Source: Symsagittifera roscoffensis (taxonomy: Eukaryota > Xenacoelomorpha > Acoela > Convolutidae). Taken from it: DNA of 64,000 nt. Below are positions 1 to 10,730 of this stretch, one piece after another. The position numbers and the translations under genes were made by a program. The DNA lies in assembly GCF_963678635.1 (NCBI RefSeq), contig NC_087065.1, positions 39,281,599 through 39,345,598 of the forward strand. The letters are read 5' to 3'. Below the pieces are notes generated by a model. That model was not told where the DNA came from. It searched no databases and saw nothing but the letters and a program-made list of their open reading frames with translations. The stretch's first letter is position 1. Each line of letters opens with the position of its first letter.

Positions 1-754
1 TGCGCAGATTACCAAATGAAATAATTAAACAATTAGCAGTACGAATCGAAACACTAGTTCGAAAAGCATATTCACTTAATACACATGACTACAAAAACAC
101 AAGAATGACAGAAATTTTAATGATGACCTTAACACCTCAATTAAGGAAAATAGCTATAAAAAAGAGAGCATCTTTTCCTTCCTCAATTCGAGAACCAGAT
201 TTAGATTTTCGAAAATTAGTAGATAAACTAGAACAAGCAGAAATCACAATGAAACTCGAACAAACTGAAAATCTAAAACTACAATATGTTAACCGAATTG
301 AAACAAACACTACACATATAAATAATGTACAAGAATCAGACACAGACCTGATTGAAAAATCACTGAAATACTAAATATCTACGAAAAACATCCAAATTTT
401 AAAGGCAAACCATCTTTCAAAAAATGGTGTAAATATTGCCGACGATACGGACACAGTATTTCCGAATGTAGACAAAAACATCAAGACAATCAGAATAAAC
501 CTCAAAAGCACAAAGAACCAAATAAATCATTCTACCAATACATGAAAAAATACCAAAATCTACCAAACAAAAATATATATAGTAATAACAGTTCAGGAAA
601 ACCACTTCCAAGTAACTCAAATTACACAAGGAATCAATCACCATATAACTCAAATTATAGAGGTAGATCACCCAAACGAGGAAATACACAAAATTTCTCA
701 CAAAATAGATATAACCGATCGAATAGCCAAAATAACCAAAATAACTATTCATGA
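1..754 (+). pseudogene. A1 gag, C-terminal half (capsid end and zinc knuckle), frameshifted
   Basis: This is the C-terminal part of the family A Gag, a structural protein that packages element RNA. A CCHC zinc knuckle (C-X2-C-X4-H-X4-C, CKYCRRYGHSISEC) lies near 428-470 and is followed by an Asn/Ser/Arg-rich, RNA-binding-like tail. A run of five A here versus six in A2 (near 353-358) shifts the frame, giving an early stop at 372-374. The frame reopens and ends at TGA 752-754. That same TGA ends gag in A2. Confidence 0.8.
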
Positions 755-3247
755 TCGAATTCCAATACAACAGAATTTTTTTCTGAATCCAGTTCCCAAT
801 CAAACCCAAGGAATAGACACTATTCCAATAATCAATCACGAAACTCATCATACAACAGAAATAGAAACTTTTCACGTAATAGAAATAGAAGTTATTCAAA
901 CAATCGAAATCAGAATTATTCAAACAATAGATCAAGGAATAATGCATATAATAAATCAAATTATCACAGATCAAATGATAATTACCAAAACAGATCACGA
1001 AATAATTCACAAAATCGAAACTCAAGTTACAAAATTCGATACAGAAATTATTTCCAGTCACCACACAGGAATAATAACCGCTATCCCGATTCTAAGCATC
1101 GATACAGAAGTAGCACACCAAAACATCAAAGACACATTAATCAAGTGCAGACAAATGAAGAAACAACTTCAGACCCCCCAGGTATTGATGACACAGGAAG
1201 TAACGAATTACAACTAAATCATATAAATTGTGAATCGTCAGATACAGAAAGTGATACAGATAATACCATCTGTGTAAATATGATAACAGTCATAAACGAC
1301 TATGAACCTATCATATATGAACAACCTTTTACTTCACATGCAAATGAAAATCAATTGAAACTCCTTCACAATTACTATATTGAACCCATTGATAATACAC
1401 AAACTACACAAGAAGTAAAAGGAATTAACACGGTAATTAAACCCGATAAAAAAGACGAAACACAATGCCCAAGCACAAAACATATTTATCAAAATATACA
1501 AAAAGAACAACCAAGAGAAAAAATTTGGACAATTCCATTTCTCTTAGAAAGCCCAAGAAACAAAGAGTTTCAACCACCAGATCTTGAAATTGATTTTTTA
1601 ATTGACTCAGGAGCAGAATCAAATATAATTAATATTCCCACATGGAACGAAATCAAAACATTGCATCCAAAATTAACACCTCTCGAAACCTCTAATAAAT
1701 TTGCAACAGCACAAGGATCAACATTAATAAATTATGGAAAAATTCAATTATTTCTTCTTCCTACTAGAACAATGGAACAAAGCAAAATTTTAAGCAAACC
1801 ATTTAAACAAATGTTTCATATTAATGATATTAAACACAATATCATTGGCATACCATTTATACCTAAATATATACCAACAATCAACATCCTAAATAGTTGG
1901 ATACATATCAAAGATAAATACATAAAAACAAAAAATACAGCCCTAACATTCTTCCAAAGATTAAACAAACAACCACCATTCTTCTCAAAATTTTACCCCA
2001 TTTACAATCAACAAAGGAAACACCTGAAACCACTGTCAGGAAATATATATAATTTTGCAATAAAACAAGTTCACCAGTATAACAAAAGTCAAAATAAACA
2101 ACAACTTTTCATGTCAGACTTCGAATTTAAACCTATCCACAAGTTTTTCAAAATTACGATCTCATCCATAAAATATTCGAAAAATACGAATTCCGACATC
2201 ATTTCATTACACGTATGTAATAATACACCATATCAAGTAACATTACCCTTAGGACTTTTAGGATATTGTGAAATAAATGCTACAATTTCACCTATAAATG
2301 AAGTAGCCTACCGCGTTAATAATATACTCCAATTATTAGATATTTGCCAATCAGCAATTCTTGATGAAGAATTATCCATAACTAATATCACAAGTAATGA
2401 AAAAAGAAACACAGATTACTTAACAAAAACACCATATTTTAAACCAACATTCAATATAACACATTACACGGAAAAACAACAAAAATTTTTAACAATGTTT
2501 AATTTTGAACATTCACAAATTACACAAAAAGAATTTGATAAATTAGCAAAACAACTGTTAAAATATTCAACAGTCTACGCAACATCAAAATTTGACGTTG
2601 GAAAAATTAGTTCATCACTAAACCTCCCGTTAAAACCCGACGCAGTTTTCAAAGAACAAAGAGCCAGTAAAGTACCAATTCACTTACATGACAAGGTAAA
2701 CAGATTACTTGACATTTTAGAACAATACGAAATTATCTCACCAGTAAATAAGGAAGAACAACCAAAAGGTAACACTTTTATCAACCCTGTTATCATTCTA
2801 GCAAAAGGTGAATCACTAAAAATAGTTTTAGAAGCTAGATACCTCAATTCACTAATTGACGAATCAAATTACAATTGGCCTATTGAACCAATACAAATTA
2901 TCTTGACAAAGATAAATGGTAAATACTTCACAACCGCAGATATGAATAGTGCATATAACCAAATGCCACTGGATGAACAATCACGACGTTTAACTCAATT
3001 TGTTATTGGAAACCAACAATATGAATTTAACCGCTTATTCTATGGAATATCCATAGGACCAGCAGATTTTTCAACTTTCATGAGTAAAATTTTTAGACCA
3101 CTAATACTCAAGAAAAATGCAATCACCTATTTAGACGATGTTTTTATGCAATCACAAACCAAAGACGAAATGTTCACAGTTTTAGAACAATATCATAAAA
3201 TACTTCAGAACGAAAAGCAGCCCTCGATAAATCATACTTCTTTCTAA
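755..3247 (+). pseudogene. A1 pol: aspartic protease and reverse transcriptase
   Basis: This is the first half of the pol polyprotein, open in gag's frame after the TGA at 752-754; the first ATG of the clean stretch is at 1145. An Asn/Arg-rich linker is followed by a retropepsin motif (FLIDSGAES, near 1592-1620). The reverse transcriptase follows, with FTTADMNSAYNQMP near 2930-2970 and the catalytic YLDDVF near 3128. The RT frame is lost just after YLDD: the reading ends at a TAA at 3245-3247, and the homologous continuation (VKFLGLNIE) is in the -1 frame. A2 carries the same frameshift, so the lesion predates the split of the two copies or was inherited from a defective source. Confidence 0.85.
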
Positions 3248-4403
3248 CACGCGTTAAATTTTTAGGACTTAATATTGAACGAAAAATTATCACTCCATTA
3301 AAATCACGCATTGATGCCATTCAAAAACTTCAGCCACCTCCAAATAAAAAGAAAATCCAAGAATTCCTTGGAAAGTTAAATTTCTCAAGTAAATATGTTT
3401 ACAAAATGCAATTATACTTAAGACCTTTTTATAACATCCGCAGACCACAAAATAATTTTGAATGGACCACTGAACATCAAACACGATTTGAAGAAATTAA
3501 ATAACTCTTAACTGAACAAATTTCAAATACAATTCCAGATCCAAATCAACCATTCTATGCAATGTGCGATGCTTCAAATTTTGGCATCGGCGCAGCATTG
3601 CTACAATCACATAGTGGAACAATTAAAATGAACCTTATATCAGCAAATTCAAGATTATTCACTCAAACAGAGCTACGACTCTCAACTCTAATGAGAGAAT
3701 GTACAGCTATAGTTTATACACTTACAGAACATGAATTTCTGATACTTGGATCAAAACACCCAACAGTTTTATTCACAGATCATAAACCAATTATGTTTCT
3801 CTTTACACAAAAACCAAATCCAAATCATAGAGTTTATAGATTTCAACTAACTCTAATGAAATTCCCAAACTTACATATAGTTTGGACAGCAGGAAAAAGC
3901 ATTGCATTACCAGATACATTAAGTAGAAATACGCCATCTGAATTACTCACACGAAAAACTACAGTTGAAATACCACAAAATTTTAAATTTTATCTCGCAA
4001 AAGATGAAACATCACCCCGGCTAGAATGGAAATATGCAGAAAAAGCTGACATTGATCCATCACAGATAAATAATCTACAACATTTCTCACTTTACTTAGA
4101 TTGTCAAAGTAATCACTACGAAGTTGATTTACTAGAAACATCCACTTTCAAACCAATTCCATACTCACAATGGATAAAAACTAATACTCAACAAAAAAGA
4201 ATAAAACAACACTCGCATAAAAAAGACCTTTTTCCATTAATTGAAAAAGAAAATTTAACCGATAAAATAAACTTATCAGGACCACAAACAAACAATTCAA
4301 AATACAAAATAAATCAAGTTTTTGACCTCCATGACCCACTTAACACAATTCCCCTATCAAAACTAGAAATTGACGATAATTTTTTCCCCCCAACAGATAA
4401 AAT
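3215..4403 (+). pseudogene. A1 pol: RT thumb/connection and RNase H
   Basis: This continues pol in the -1 frame relative to the upstream RT. It contains the RT thumb (VKFLGLNIE, FLGKLNFSSKY) and a gypsy-type RNase H, with the MCDASNFGIGAALL block near 3562 and a TDHKPI block near 3777. A1 has a private nonsense codon (TAA near 3502-3504, in ATTAAATAACTC) where A2 reads AAA. The protein then runs to the rearrangement junction near 4403, where an unrelated tail of about 18 codons replaces the true C-terminus. Integrase is absent. Confidence 0.8.
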
Positions 4404-4718
4404 AGATCTTAGACTTAGTAAGTTTAAAATAGTATCTAACGAACTACTTGCGTTCTAATTATACCTGAACCTTGTGGATCGATTTACTATTCTCCAACCC
4501 TTGAACACAATCACTACCCCTAAGTAAGATTAAGTAAGTTAACACCTTAACTTAGACTAGCCACGAGAAAGTAAAAAATCATTCTTCGGAATCGATATAC
4601 TTTTCTCTCCAACCCTGAACAAAAAGACCCAGGTTAAGCTAACCAAAAAATCGTAAGGACTAACAGTCTAGGAAATTAAAATCACTAATAACTTCTTGCA
4701 TCCCTCATCCTAGACCTT

Positions 4719-5063
4719 ATGTCATTTAAAAATTTGGGAAATAAACAAACAATCGTTTTACACAATTGTGAAATAGATAACAAAAAATACGATCTTGTAA
4801 TCACTCCACATACACAAACAGTTGGATACATTCGAACAAAACGACAAACAATAAAAAGAAAAATTATAAACAAACAAAGACAAATCACACGAAAAAGATT
4901 TTCAAAAAATAGAAACGCATTTTCTGAATCAGAAACTAACAGTTTAGACGAACTATACAAATTAAAAGAATCAATAGATAAAAATTGTCCCATTCATGAT
5001 CAATTATATTTTTCCGACTCAGAAACAACTTCAATTTCATCAAAAAGAGGAAAAAAAGAATAA
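4719..5063 (+). CDS. A1 accessory ORF 1: small basic protein (114 aa)
   Basis: This is an unrecognised 114-residue protein encoded upstream of gag. Residues 43-65 form a dense Lys/Arg stretch (TKRQTIKRKIINKQRQITRK), followed by an acidic, Ser-rich C-terminal half. The ORF is intact in both family A copies and differs by only one residue (Asn/Thr in the SK-RNAF segment), although other ORFs in these copies have decayed. That favours real coding. Small basic proteins of complex retroviruses often bind RNA, so an RNA-binding or regulatory role is possible, but this is inference from composition only. Confidence 0.55.
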   Translation: MSFKNLGNKQTIVLHNCEIDNKKYDLVITPHTQTVGYIRTKRQTIKRKIINKQRQITRKRFSKNRNAFSESETNSLDELYKLKESIDKNCPIHDQLYFSDSETTSISSKRGKKE

Positions 5064-5158
5064 AAAAGCAATTTCAACACAAACCACTACACCTGTATAA
5101 TTGGAATCAACTAATTAGACACATTGATAGTTATATATTAACAGTCATCAAACAAAAA

Positions 5159-5967
5159 ATGAGCCACACTCAAAGTGACGAAAGTCCAGATGAAGAAGCA
5201 GTTTTTCCCTTTCTTATAGATTCACTCGATGATAGAGGACAAACACGATTTTGTAAGAACTTACTCGTAAATTTGTTTGAACCAGGAATCAGTCCATGCA
5301 AAGCAGAATTCCCAGATGTAAAAATCAAAAGACAGATTATTGAACATTATTTGAAAGACATATGTAATCTAACACAACAATACGGAATCTACACCATAGA
5401 ATTTAGAACACCAAATACAGCCCATCGTAAATATGTAATTCAAACAGACGATATTGAATTAGATTTTTCAAAAGTATTTATAGAATATATCAAAAGCATA
5501 CAATATCATAATTCACAAAGAGCAAACTCCATATTCACTAACGAAGTTTTTGCAATAATATATATAGTTATATATCTATATTGGAAAAAACAGAAGTTCA
5601 AAGCACTTCACCGACAGAAAAATCCAAACATACAAAAGTAAGAAATGAAATCACAGTATTTTCAACATTTCTACACATAATTCGCGAAAATTTTACTAAA
5701 GAAGATGTTTCACAAAACATTAAACATGATTTACGAAAGATTTTAGCTTGGTTTATAATAGATTATTTTACCCACAATTTAGATTTAATTTCACAAGCAA
5801 GAAAAACTTTCAGACCCCAAAATACCAATGATGACAATGTCCTTTCAGAACAATCAGATTGCGTTTGGGACCCTGACTGGTCTCATCCAGCATTTCTGAA
5901 TATTCCACAAGATATCTCGAGTCAAGCAATAAGTACAATATCTTTCCACAGAGATTATGTAAAGTAA
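5159..5967 (+). pseudogene. A1 accessory ORF 2 (268 aa in A2), frameshifted
   Basis: This is the counterpart of the intact 268-residue ORF at 11172-11978. In A1 an extra TA in the AT-dinucleotide run near 5560-5572 shifts the frame after about residue 137. The product is split into 5159-5641, which has a foreign tail, and an out-of-frame remainder ending at 5967. The protein is not recognised; see the A2 entry for a description. Confidence 0.6.
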
Positions 5968-6278
5968 TACCATTAACCATTGACGCAACACCATTAAATT
6001 AAAATACATTTTTACCTGATACACGAAATAACAGCATAAATTCAACAATCATACAAAATGAAAATCTCAATGGAACAAGAAATCTTACACAACAAGATAT
6101 TCAAACACCATCACACTTCATAAATGAAGAAATCGTCCAAACAACAGCAGCAACTACACAACAAAGTATTTCACCAATACACCCCAATCTGACAACACCA
6201 AGGAATACAAATACATCACGAACACAGGTAACCTTACAATCAACCGTTAAACCTTCGGTTGCTCCAAAATATTCACAT

Positions 6279-6475
6279 ATGGACTATCAAACGTATAGAT
6301 CAATGACACTACCGTCAAAAACACGAAAACCGTTCACAAGAAACACTTTTGCAGAACACAATTATAATTATGCTCACCAACAAAAAACAAATCAATCCCC
6401 CAAAAAATACACAAAATCTAAATCACGTATGTTCACATTATTGGAATCACCCAAAAACATCAATCAATTCAGTAA
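6279..6475 (+). pseudogene. A1 gag N-terminal fragment, truncated by LINE
   Basis: This matches the start of the A2 gag region at 12290 (MDYQTYRSM...). It is cut off at 6475, where LINE sequence is joined in frame, making a chimeric reading of 136 codons with no biological meaning. The same frame is open upstream to about 6000 without an ATG, as in A2. Confidence 0.6.
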
Positions 6476-7345
6476 GGCAAACATGGAGGAGAAAGGTTTG
6501 CGAGTAAACATGAAGAAGACTAAGATTCTAGTCTCCGGTCTTGGCCTTGACCAGTTGCAGAACTCCGGCAAGTACCCCTGCGCAGTGTGTCGCAGAGGAG
6601 TACGCTCAAACTCGATAAGGTGCTCCCAATGTAAATTCTGGGAGACTGTCTGCAGATCCGGAATTTTTCTATCCAAGATGTCATGGTGAGGCTCGTCCAA
6701 TCAATGGAAGGTCTGAAACCCAACTGGACGTGGACGGAACCTTGCTGGATGTCGAAGCCAGCTTCTGTTACCTGGCTGGGAGATATGCTGTGTGCGGGAG
6801 GAGGTTGTGAACGTGCCATCACTGCCAGATGTTGCGCAGCTTGGGGCAAGTTCAGGAGACTTATACCCGTCCTGACAAATAGACACTTGTCACCAAAGAT
6901 CCGTGGCAAGATGTTCACTGCCTGAGTCCGTTCGACCAAGCTTTAGTGTAGTGAGGCATGGGCACCAAATGAGCCGGGCTTGCAGCGTCTCCGCCGAAAT
7001 GATTGTGCAATGATTCACTGGATCTGTGGCACCAAACTGGGGGTAGTTGAGATCACGTCTGTCCACGAACACGACGTCTCAGGTGGTTTGGATACGTGCA
7101 ACGTGCCTCGTCATGCATCAACTCCGTCACCAGCATCGAAATCCCTGGCCGCAGAGGTAGAGGGAGACCCAGAAAGACGTGGTCAGAGTGTGTGTCTGCA
7201 ACCTGTCTCGCATCGATCCGCGGGACAGGGAAGGATGGAGAGCAGGAGTTAGACGTTGCCAGGTGTTGCCAACCACCGCAGCAACTTACATACCAAATTT
7301 GGTTATGCAAAAAAACTATAAAAATCAAACTCTTAAACTGTTGTT
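6476..7345 (+). pseudogene. LINE 3' fragment (RTE-like, decayed)
   Basis: This is the C-terminal end of a non-LTR retrotransposon RT protein, broken into several frames. The recognisable blocks are, in order: MEEKGLRVNMKKTK (RT thumb side), a PHD-like cysteine cluster (YPCAVCRRG...CSQC) near 6575-6640, LDVEASFCYLGDMLCAGGGC near 6738-6805, LTNRHLSPKIRGKM near 6870-6913, RLRRNDCAMIHWICG near 6985-7030, and IPGRRGRGRPRKTW near 7138-7180. This order is familiar from RTE-like LINEs of many aquatic invertebrates and fish. At least three frameshifts break it. The local GC content is well above that of the flanking A element, which marks it as a separate insertion. Confidence 0.75.
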
Positions 7346-7834
7346 AAGAAACAGCTGAAAAGTTCAACGGCACACTCATTCTGTTTGCATGTTTTTCTGG
7401 AAAAAGCGTTTTTTTAACCACTAGGAGGAGTGTTTTTTTTTAATCCCAAAATTGTCGACTCGTGAAATAAGGCCGATAAAATTTTTAACTTCGCCTAATT
7501 GTTTAGCGAAACATAATAAAAAGATGTGTTTTGTTTGATGTTTGTGCTTGTTTGTCATCAACGAATATTCTGATGGTGCGCCGCTGGTCCTGCTGCGCAA
7601 ATTATAACAGTCGAAAACAAGGAACTAAGTAAAGGGCAAAAGAAAGGTATTTTGGCTGGACGGTTCAGCTCAGCAGTCCAGCCAAAACCCCTTTCTTCTG
7701 CCCTTTTTATAGTTCATTGATTGTAATATTTCCAGAAGACTGGAATTCAGAAAAAAAAAATTTGTCAGTGGTGAGCAAAAAGACATGCAAATAGGAAGGG
7801 TCTGTTTAGGTCTCGGGATATGTCCTCATTTAAG
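7346..7834. other. Noncoding spacer with one strong hairpin
   Basis: I see no gene here. It contains a long inverted repeat at 7621-7718, listed separately. I see no resemblance to family A, family B or array R between the LINE end and about 7835. Confidence 0.5.
7621..7718. repeat. Imperfect hairpin, arms of about 38-40 bp
   Basis: The left arm (7621-7661, containing AAAGGGCA and TTTTGGCTGGAC) pairs with the right arm (7676-7718, containing GTCCAGCCAAAA and TGCCCTTT) around a short loop. The outer ends GGAACTA and TAGTTC extend the pairing. It could be a small foldback element or a transcribed hairpin. No target duplication is obvious. Confidence 0.7.
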
Positions 7835-7985
7835 TCTGAATTCATTTTCTAGAGACTAGAAGCTAGTCCTTAGGAAAGGATCGATCTATCTCCAATGTCT
7901 AGGTTTATTCGCCCTGCTCAATATAAGTAATAGCAAAGATGTTCTGGAGATACTGAGACCCAGCTATGGTTCCACTATTTTCTGC
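7835..7985 (+). repeat. Decayed LTR fragment related to family B
   Basis: The sequence around 7840-7985 resembles the reverse complement of the family B LTR near 18650-18830. Shared blocks are GATACTGAGACCCAGC followed by ATGG or ATGAG, TTTCTGCAxGTAA, ATAAGTA-TAG, and AGAAGCTAG with GGAAAGG-TGATC. Identity by eye is roughly 70-75 percent. It would be an old solo-LTR fragment in the opposite orientation to the intact B copy. Confidence 0.5.
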
Positions 7986-7987
7986 AA

Positions 7988-8043
7988 GTAACTAATACTT
8001 TTACTTATCTCTTGCTTAACTAATGCTTTCACTTATCTCTTGG
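7988..8043 (+). repeat. 28-bp tandem duplication
   Basis: Two adjacent copies of a 28-base unit, TAACTAATxCTTTxACTTAT followed by CTCTTG, differ at about four positions. Confidence 0.7.
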
Positions 8044-8044
8044 A

Positions 8045-9073
8045 CTGATTTTCTACCCCGTCACAGACATTTCAAAAATCGAGCCATAGCGAATCCACCC
8101 AACTTCTTTTCACTTTTAGCTTTGGCAGTTGAAAATTTACCAAAGGTATTCGAATTCTTGTCCTACAACAAAAAAATGGAGGACAAATAGTAAGATTGCA
8201 ACCTTTTTGCCGTACGTTGGAGCCAAAAAACTGAAAGCGTAATTGTTTTACAGGCATTCTCAAACGGTTGTCGGAAACGAAATTTGAAGCTGCTGAGAAA
8301 ACTGTTTTTTTTTTGGTTGTCGTCTTTTTTTAGTAAGATTTTTATCCGTCAGATCCACAGAAAACACCATTATAAGAGCCTTGACTAGTTAAGTTTCTGT
8401 GGTTCAATTGTGCTTCGCCTTTGCTTTAAAATCGATGAGATTGACGCCCCCGGTTGTGCGTTTGATGGTAAAGCAACCAACCTTCAAAAGTTTTGGGCTG
8501 GATTAGTTTGATCCATTTCATGTAACGTTGCAACACATCTTTTAAAAGAAAAAGATATGATTTTTCAGCTCTATACAAGCTCTGTACAAATTTGAAATCG
8601 CATGTTCCTGAGATGCAAGCTCTTCGTTGATGGGAAAAAAAGTGATTCAACGCTGCCGGTATACACCGTCTGTCTTTCGGCAAAAAAGTATACGGCAAAA
8701 CACTCATGATTGATATAAGCGCCCACCAGCCCGCTTGCTAAATTCAGCAGGTTTTATAAATGAAAAATTGATCTCCCTGCAAGGACATTTTTTGATGATG
8801 ATTGCTTTGACCGTCAGGCACTATAATTCGATGCAAGTTTGTACGCAAACGGCAAACGGTCACGTTGGCTAAGTGTGTTTGTACCATCACTCAACAAGTG
8901 CAATAAGTGGTACTCCCCTCCTAAACGTGAGTTAAGGACTACTCGTTTGGGTAGTCAACTGGAATACTCCAAGTGGCCACTACACACTCACTCAAATCGT
9001 TTCCAACATTTACAACAAACATAACGTCGTCTAATCCAGCGTTTTACGAAATTTGTCGGCCTAAAATGTTTAC
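8045..9073 (+). repeat. Array R, left part of the unit split by A2
   Basis: Several blocks match units of the tandem array at 41.8-50.3 kb. They are a TTTCTACCCCGTCACAGAC-like block (compare 44620), TTTTTATCCGTCAG-TCCAC (compare 44815 and 48720), CTGTGGTTCAATTG (compare 43190), GATGATTGCTTTGACCGT (compare 45335 and 49180) and a CGCAAACGxCA-GGTCA block followed by ACTCACTCAA (compare 43740 and 47440). The unit is cut at the TTAC duplication where A2 inserted and resumes at 41836. No coding function is seen. Confidence 0.65.
9070..9073. repeat. A2 target-site duplication, left (TTAC)
   Basis: TTAC immediately precedes the left LTR. The same four bases follow the right LTR at 41836-41839. Confidence 0.75.
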
Positions 9074-9484
9074 TGGAACCTGATCTAAACTACATTTTAT
9101 TATTGGATAAATTAGATATTTTACCACCGTAAAATATTTAATATTAACCAATCATAATCCATCTAACTAACAGCCCACTTATTTGTAAGTGCTGAAATTA
9201 CTTGTAATTTCAGCACCAGAGAGATTTGAATTTGACTTAGAAATTAGTTGCCTCTCCAAGAGAACTTCAGCTGCCGCAATAAACCAGTATACTCTAGATC
9301 TATTGAGCCTAGCAGAGACTAGTTAAACACCCTGAGACTAGTAGATATAAGAGTAAGATTAGGATCGGTATTAGACTAAGAAGTTGCACGAATCTATCCG
9401 GCCGAATATATGATAGCGTGACGAGCAGACGGTGTACCCTATCCGAAATTACTCTATGAGTTAACCACCTTCGGTTATAACTCA
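9074..9484 (+). repeat. A2 5' LTR (411 bp)
   Basis: It begins TGGAACCTGATC and ends GGTTATAACTCA, so it has TG...CA ends. It is nearly identical to the 3' LTR, which lacks a few bases near the GGTATT-AGACTAAG segment. An internal palindrome (GGTGCTGAAATTAC type, near 9190-9222) is conserved in both. The promoter and poly(A) site should lie inside but I could not place them confidently. Confidence 0.9.
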
Positions 9485-9486
9485 TC

Positions 9487-9504
9487 TGGTGCGACCATAA
9501 GTCT
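9487..9504 (+). other. A2 probable primer-binding site
   Basis: TGGTGCGACCATAAG starts two bases after the 5' LTR. It has the leading TGG expected of a tRNA 3'-end complement. I cannot name the tRNA. Confidence 0.5.
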
Positions 9505-10730
9505 CGAATAAGACCTTAATAGCTTAGAATTAACCAAAAAAAGATTAGAAAATAGACAAAACATTTTCAAAATGTTACACGATAATAACTTAATTGAAAT
9601 GTCTATACGACTCAATAGATCAGAGCCGATATACCGCACAAAACTAGAACTACCTGGTATTGGAAGAAGACCCCGAACAAGAGACGATATACGACTAAGT
9701 AGAAACTTACCATTTAGTTTTATGGTTGTACGGCAAAAGCCAACACAAACTTTTATATTTAGAATCTTATTAGCAATGAATTTAGATTTTCATTTGCAAA
9801 CATCAAATTTTGAAGTAACTCTTCATGATCATTTCAGGCGCTAAACAAAATTACTAATGTACAATAACGATTGACAAAAAGATCTCAGATCGTTTTCCTA
9901 ATTTCTGCAGTATTATTTAAAACATATTTGAAAAATATTTATTGAAAATAAAAATAAAAATTAGTAGCATGACAATAAATTGTTATTATATATAAATCAT
10001 CTTGTTGTTCCAACTTCATCACCTAACAATAACAGCAATCATAAGCTCACTAACATCATTAAAAAACTAAATCTTTTTTTAAAATAAATTGGAACCATTT
10101 TAAATTTAAATTCCCATCATTTTAAAAATCAGATCATCGAGGCTTATCCTTGGATCTTTATAAATTTTCTATCTCACTAAATTTAAAATCTGATCATCAA
10201 GGCCTATCCTTGGATCAAAAAGAACAATTTTGTTCTCCCCCACCCACTTAGCAAGTGTCTAACAACCTCAAAGGTCGATTCACTATCCAACCTTTCCAAA
10301 AGACCCAGGACTAATAGAAATTTAAAAAAAAACTAACCTTTCAAATTAAGTTGAACAGTGAAGAACTTCGGTTATTCATCCTTCACTTGAACCCTCCTCT
10401 TAGCAGACCCAGGATAGATCTTAGACTTAGTAAGTTTAAAATAGTATCTAACGAACTACTTGCGTTCTAATTATACCTGAACCTTGTGGATCAATTTACT
10501 ATTCTCCAACCCTTGAACACAATCACTACCCCTAAGTAAGATTAAGTAAGTTAACACCTTAACTTAGACTAGCCACGAGAAATTAAAAAATCATTCTTCG
10601 GAATCGATATACTTTTCTCTCCAACCCTGAACAAAAAGACCCAGGTTAAGCTAACCAAAAAATCGTAAGGACTAACAGTCTAGGAAATTAAAATCACTAA
10701 TAACTTCTTGCATCCCTCATCCTAGACCTT
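9505..10730 (+). other. A2 leader with short direct repeats
   Basis: This is the long region between the primer site and the first conserved ORF. A 35-base direct repeat (TCATC-AGGC-TATCCTTGG core) occurs at 10121-10156 and 10182-10216. The motif AGACCCAGG recurs near 10302, 10405 and 10637, each time beside an 'AACC...TGAAC' stretch. A packaging or regulatory role is possible but unproved. Confidence 0.5.
9572..9844 (+). CDS. A2 leader ORF, hypothetical (90 aa)
   Basis: An unrecognised 90-residue ORF lies just after the 5' LTR. It is Arg- and Leu-rich, with a PGIGRRPRTRDDIRLSRNLP segment. This region is absent from A1, so conservation cannot be checked. It could be a small accessory protein or simply an open stretch in the leader. 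Confidence 0.25.
   Translation: MLHDNNLIEMSIRLNRSEPIYRTKLELPGIGRRPRTRDDIRLSRNLPFSFMVVRQKPTQTFIFRILLAMNLDFHLQTSNFEVTLHDHFRR

Larger units (their letters stand above)
1..4403 (+). mobile_element. Family A retroelement copy 1 (A1), gag-pol segment
   Basis: This segment is nearly identical to 13283-17685 of the second copy (A2) and runs from mid-gag through the protease, reverse transcriptase and RNase H. Its 5' part lies outside the window. At about 4401-4404 it joins abruptly to sequence that in A2 lies upstream of gag (10416 onward), so integrase, env and the LTRs are missing here. The junction shares only the dinucleotide AT with both parents. It is a rearranged, non-functional copy. Confidence 0.85.
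4404..6475 (+). mobile_element. A1, pre-gag segment (equivalent to A2 10416-12486)
   Basis: This segment is near-identical to the part of A2 between its leader and the start of gag, and it holds the same two accessory ORFs. Noncoding leader fills 4459-4718 and includes one AGACCCAGG motif that recurs in the A2 leader. It ends at 6475, where the LINE sequence begins. The A sequence does not resume on the far side of the LINE, so this is not a simple clean insertion. Confidence 0.85.

Noticed and set aside
417-1064. 215-codon minus-strand frame rich in Tyr, Phe, Cys
   Set aside because: It is the antisense of the Asn/Arg-rich gag tail; composition explains it, and the same shadow occurs at 13699-14346.
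6279-6689. 136-codon frame combining MDYQTYRSM... with MEEKGLRVNMKKTK
   Set aside because: It is a fusion of A1 gag with LINE RT across the 6475 junction.
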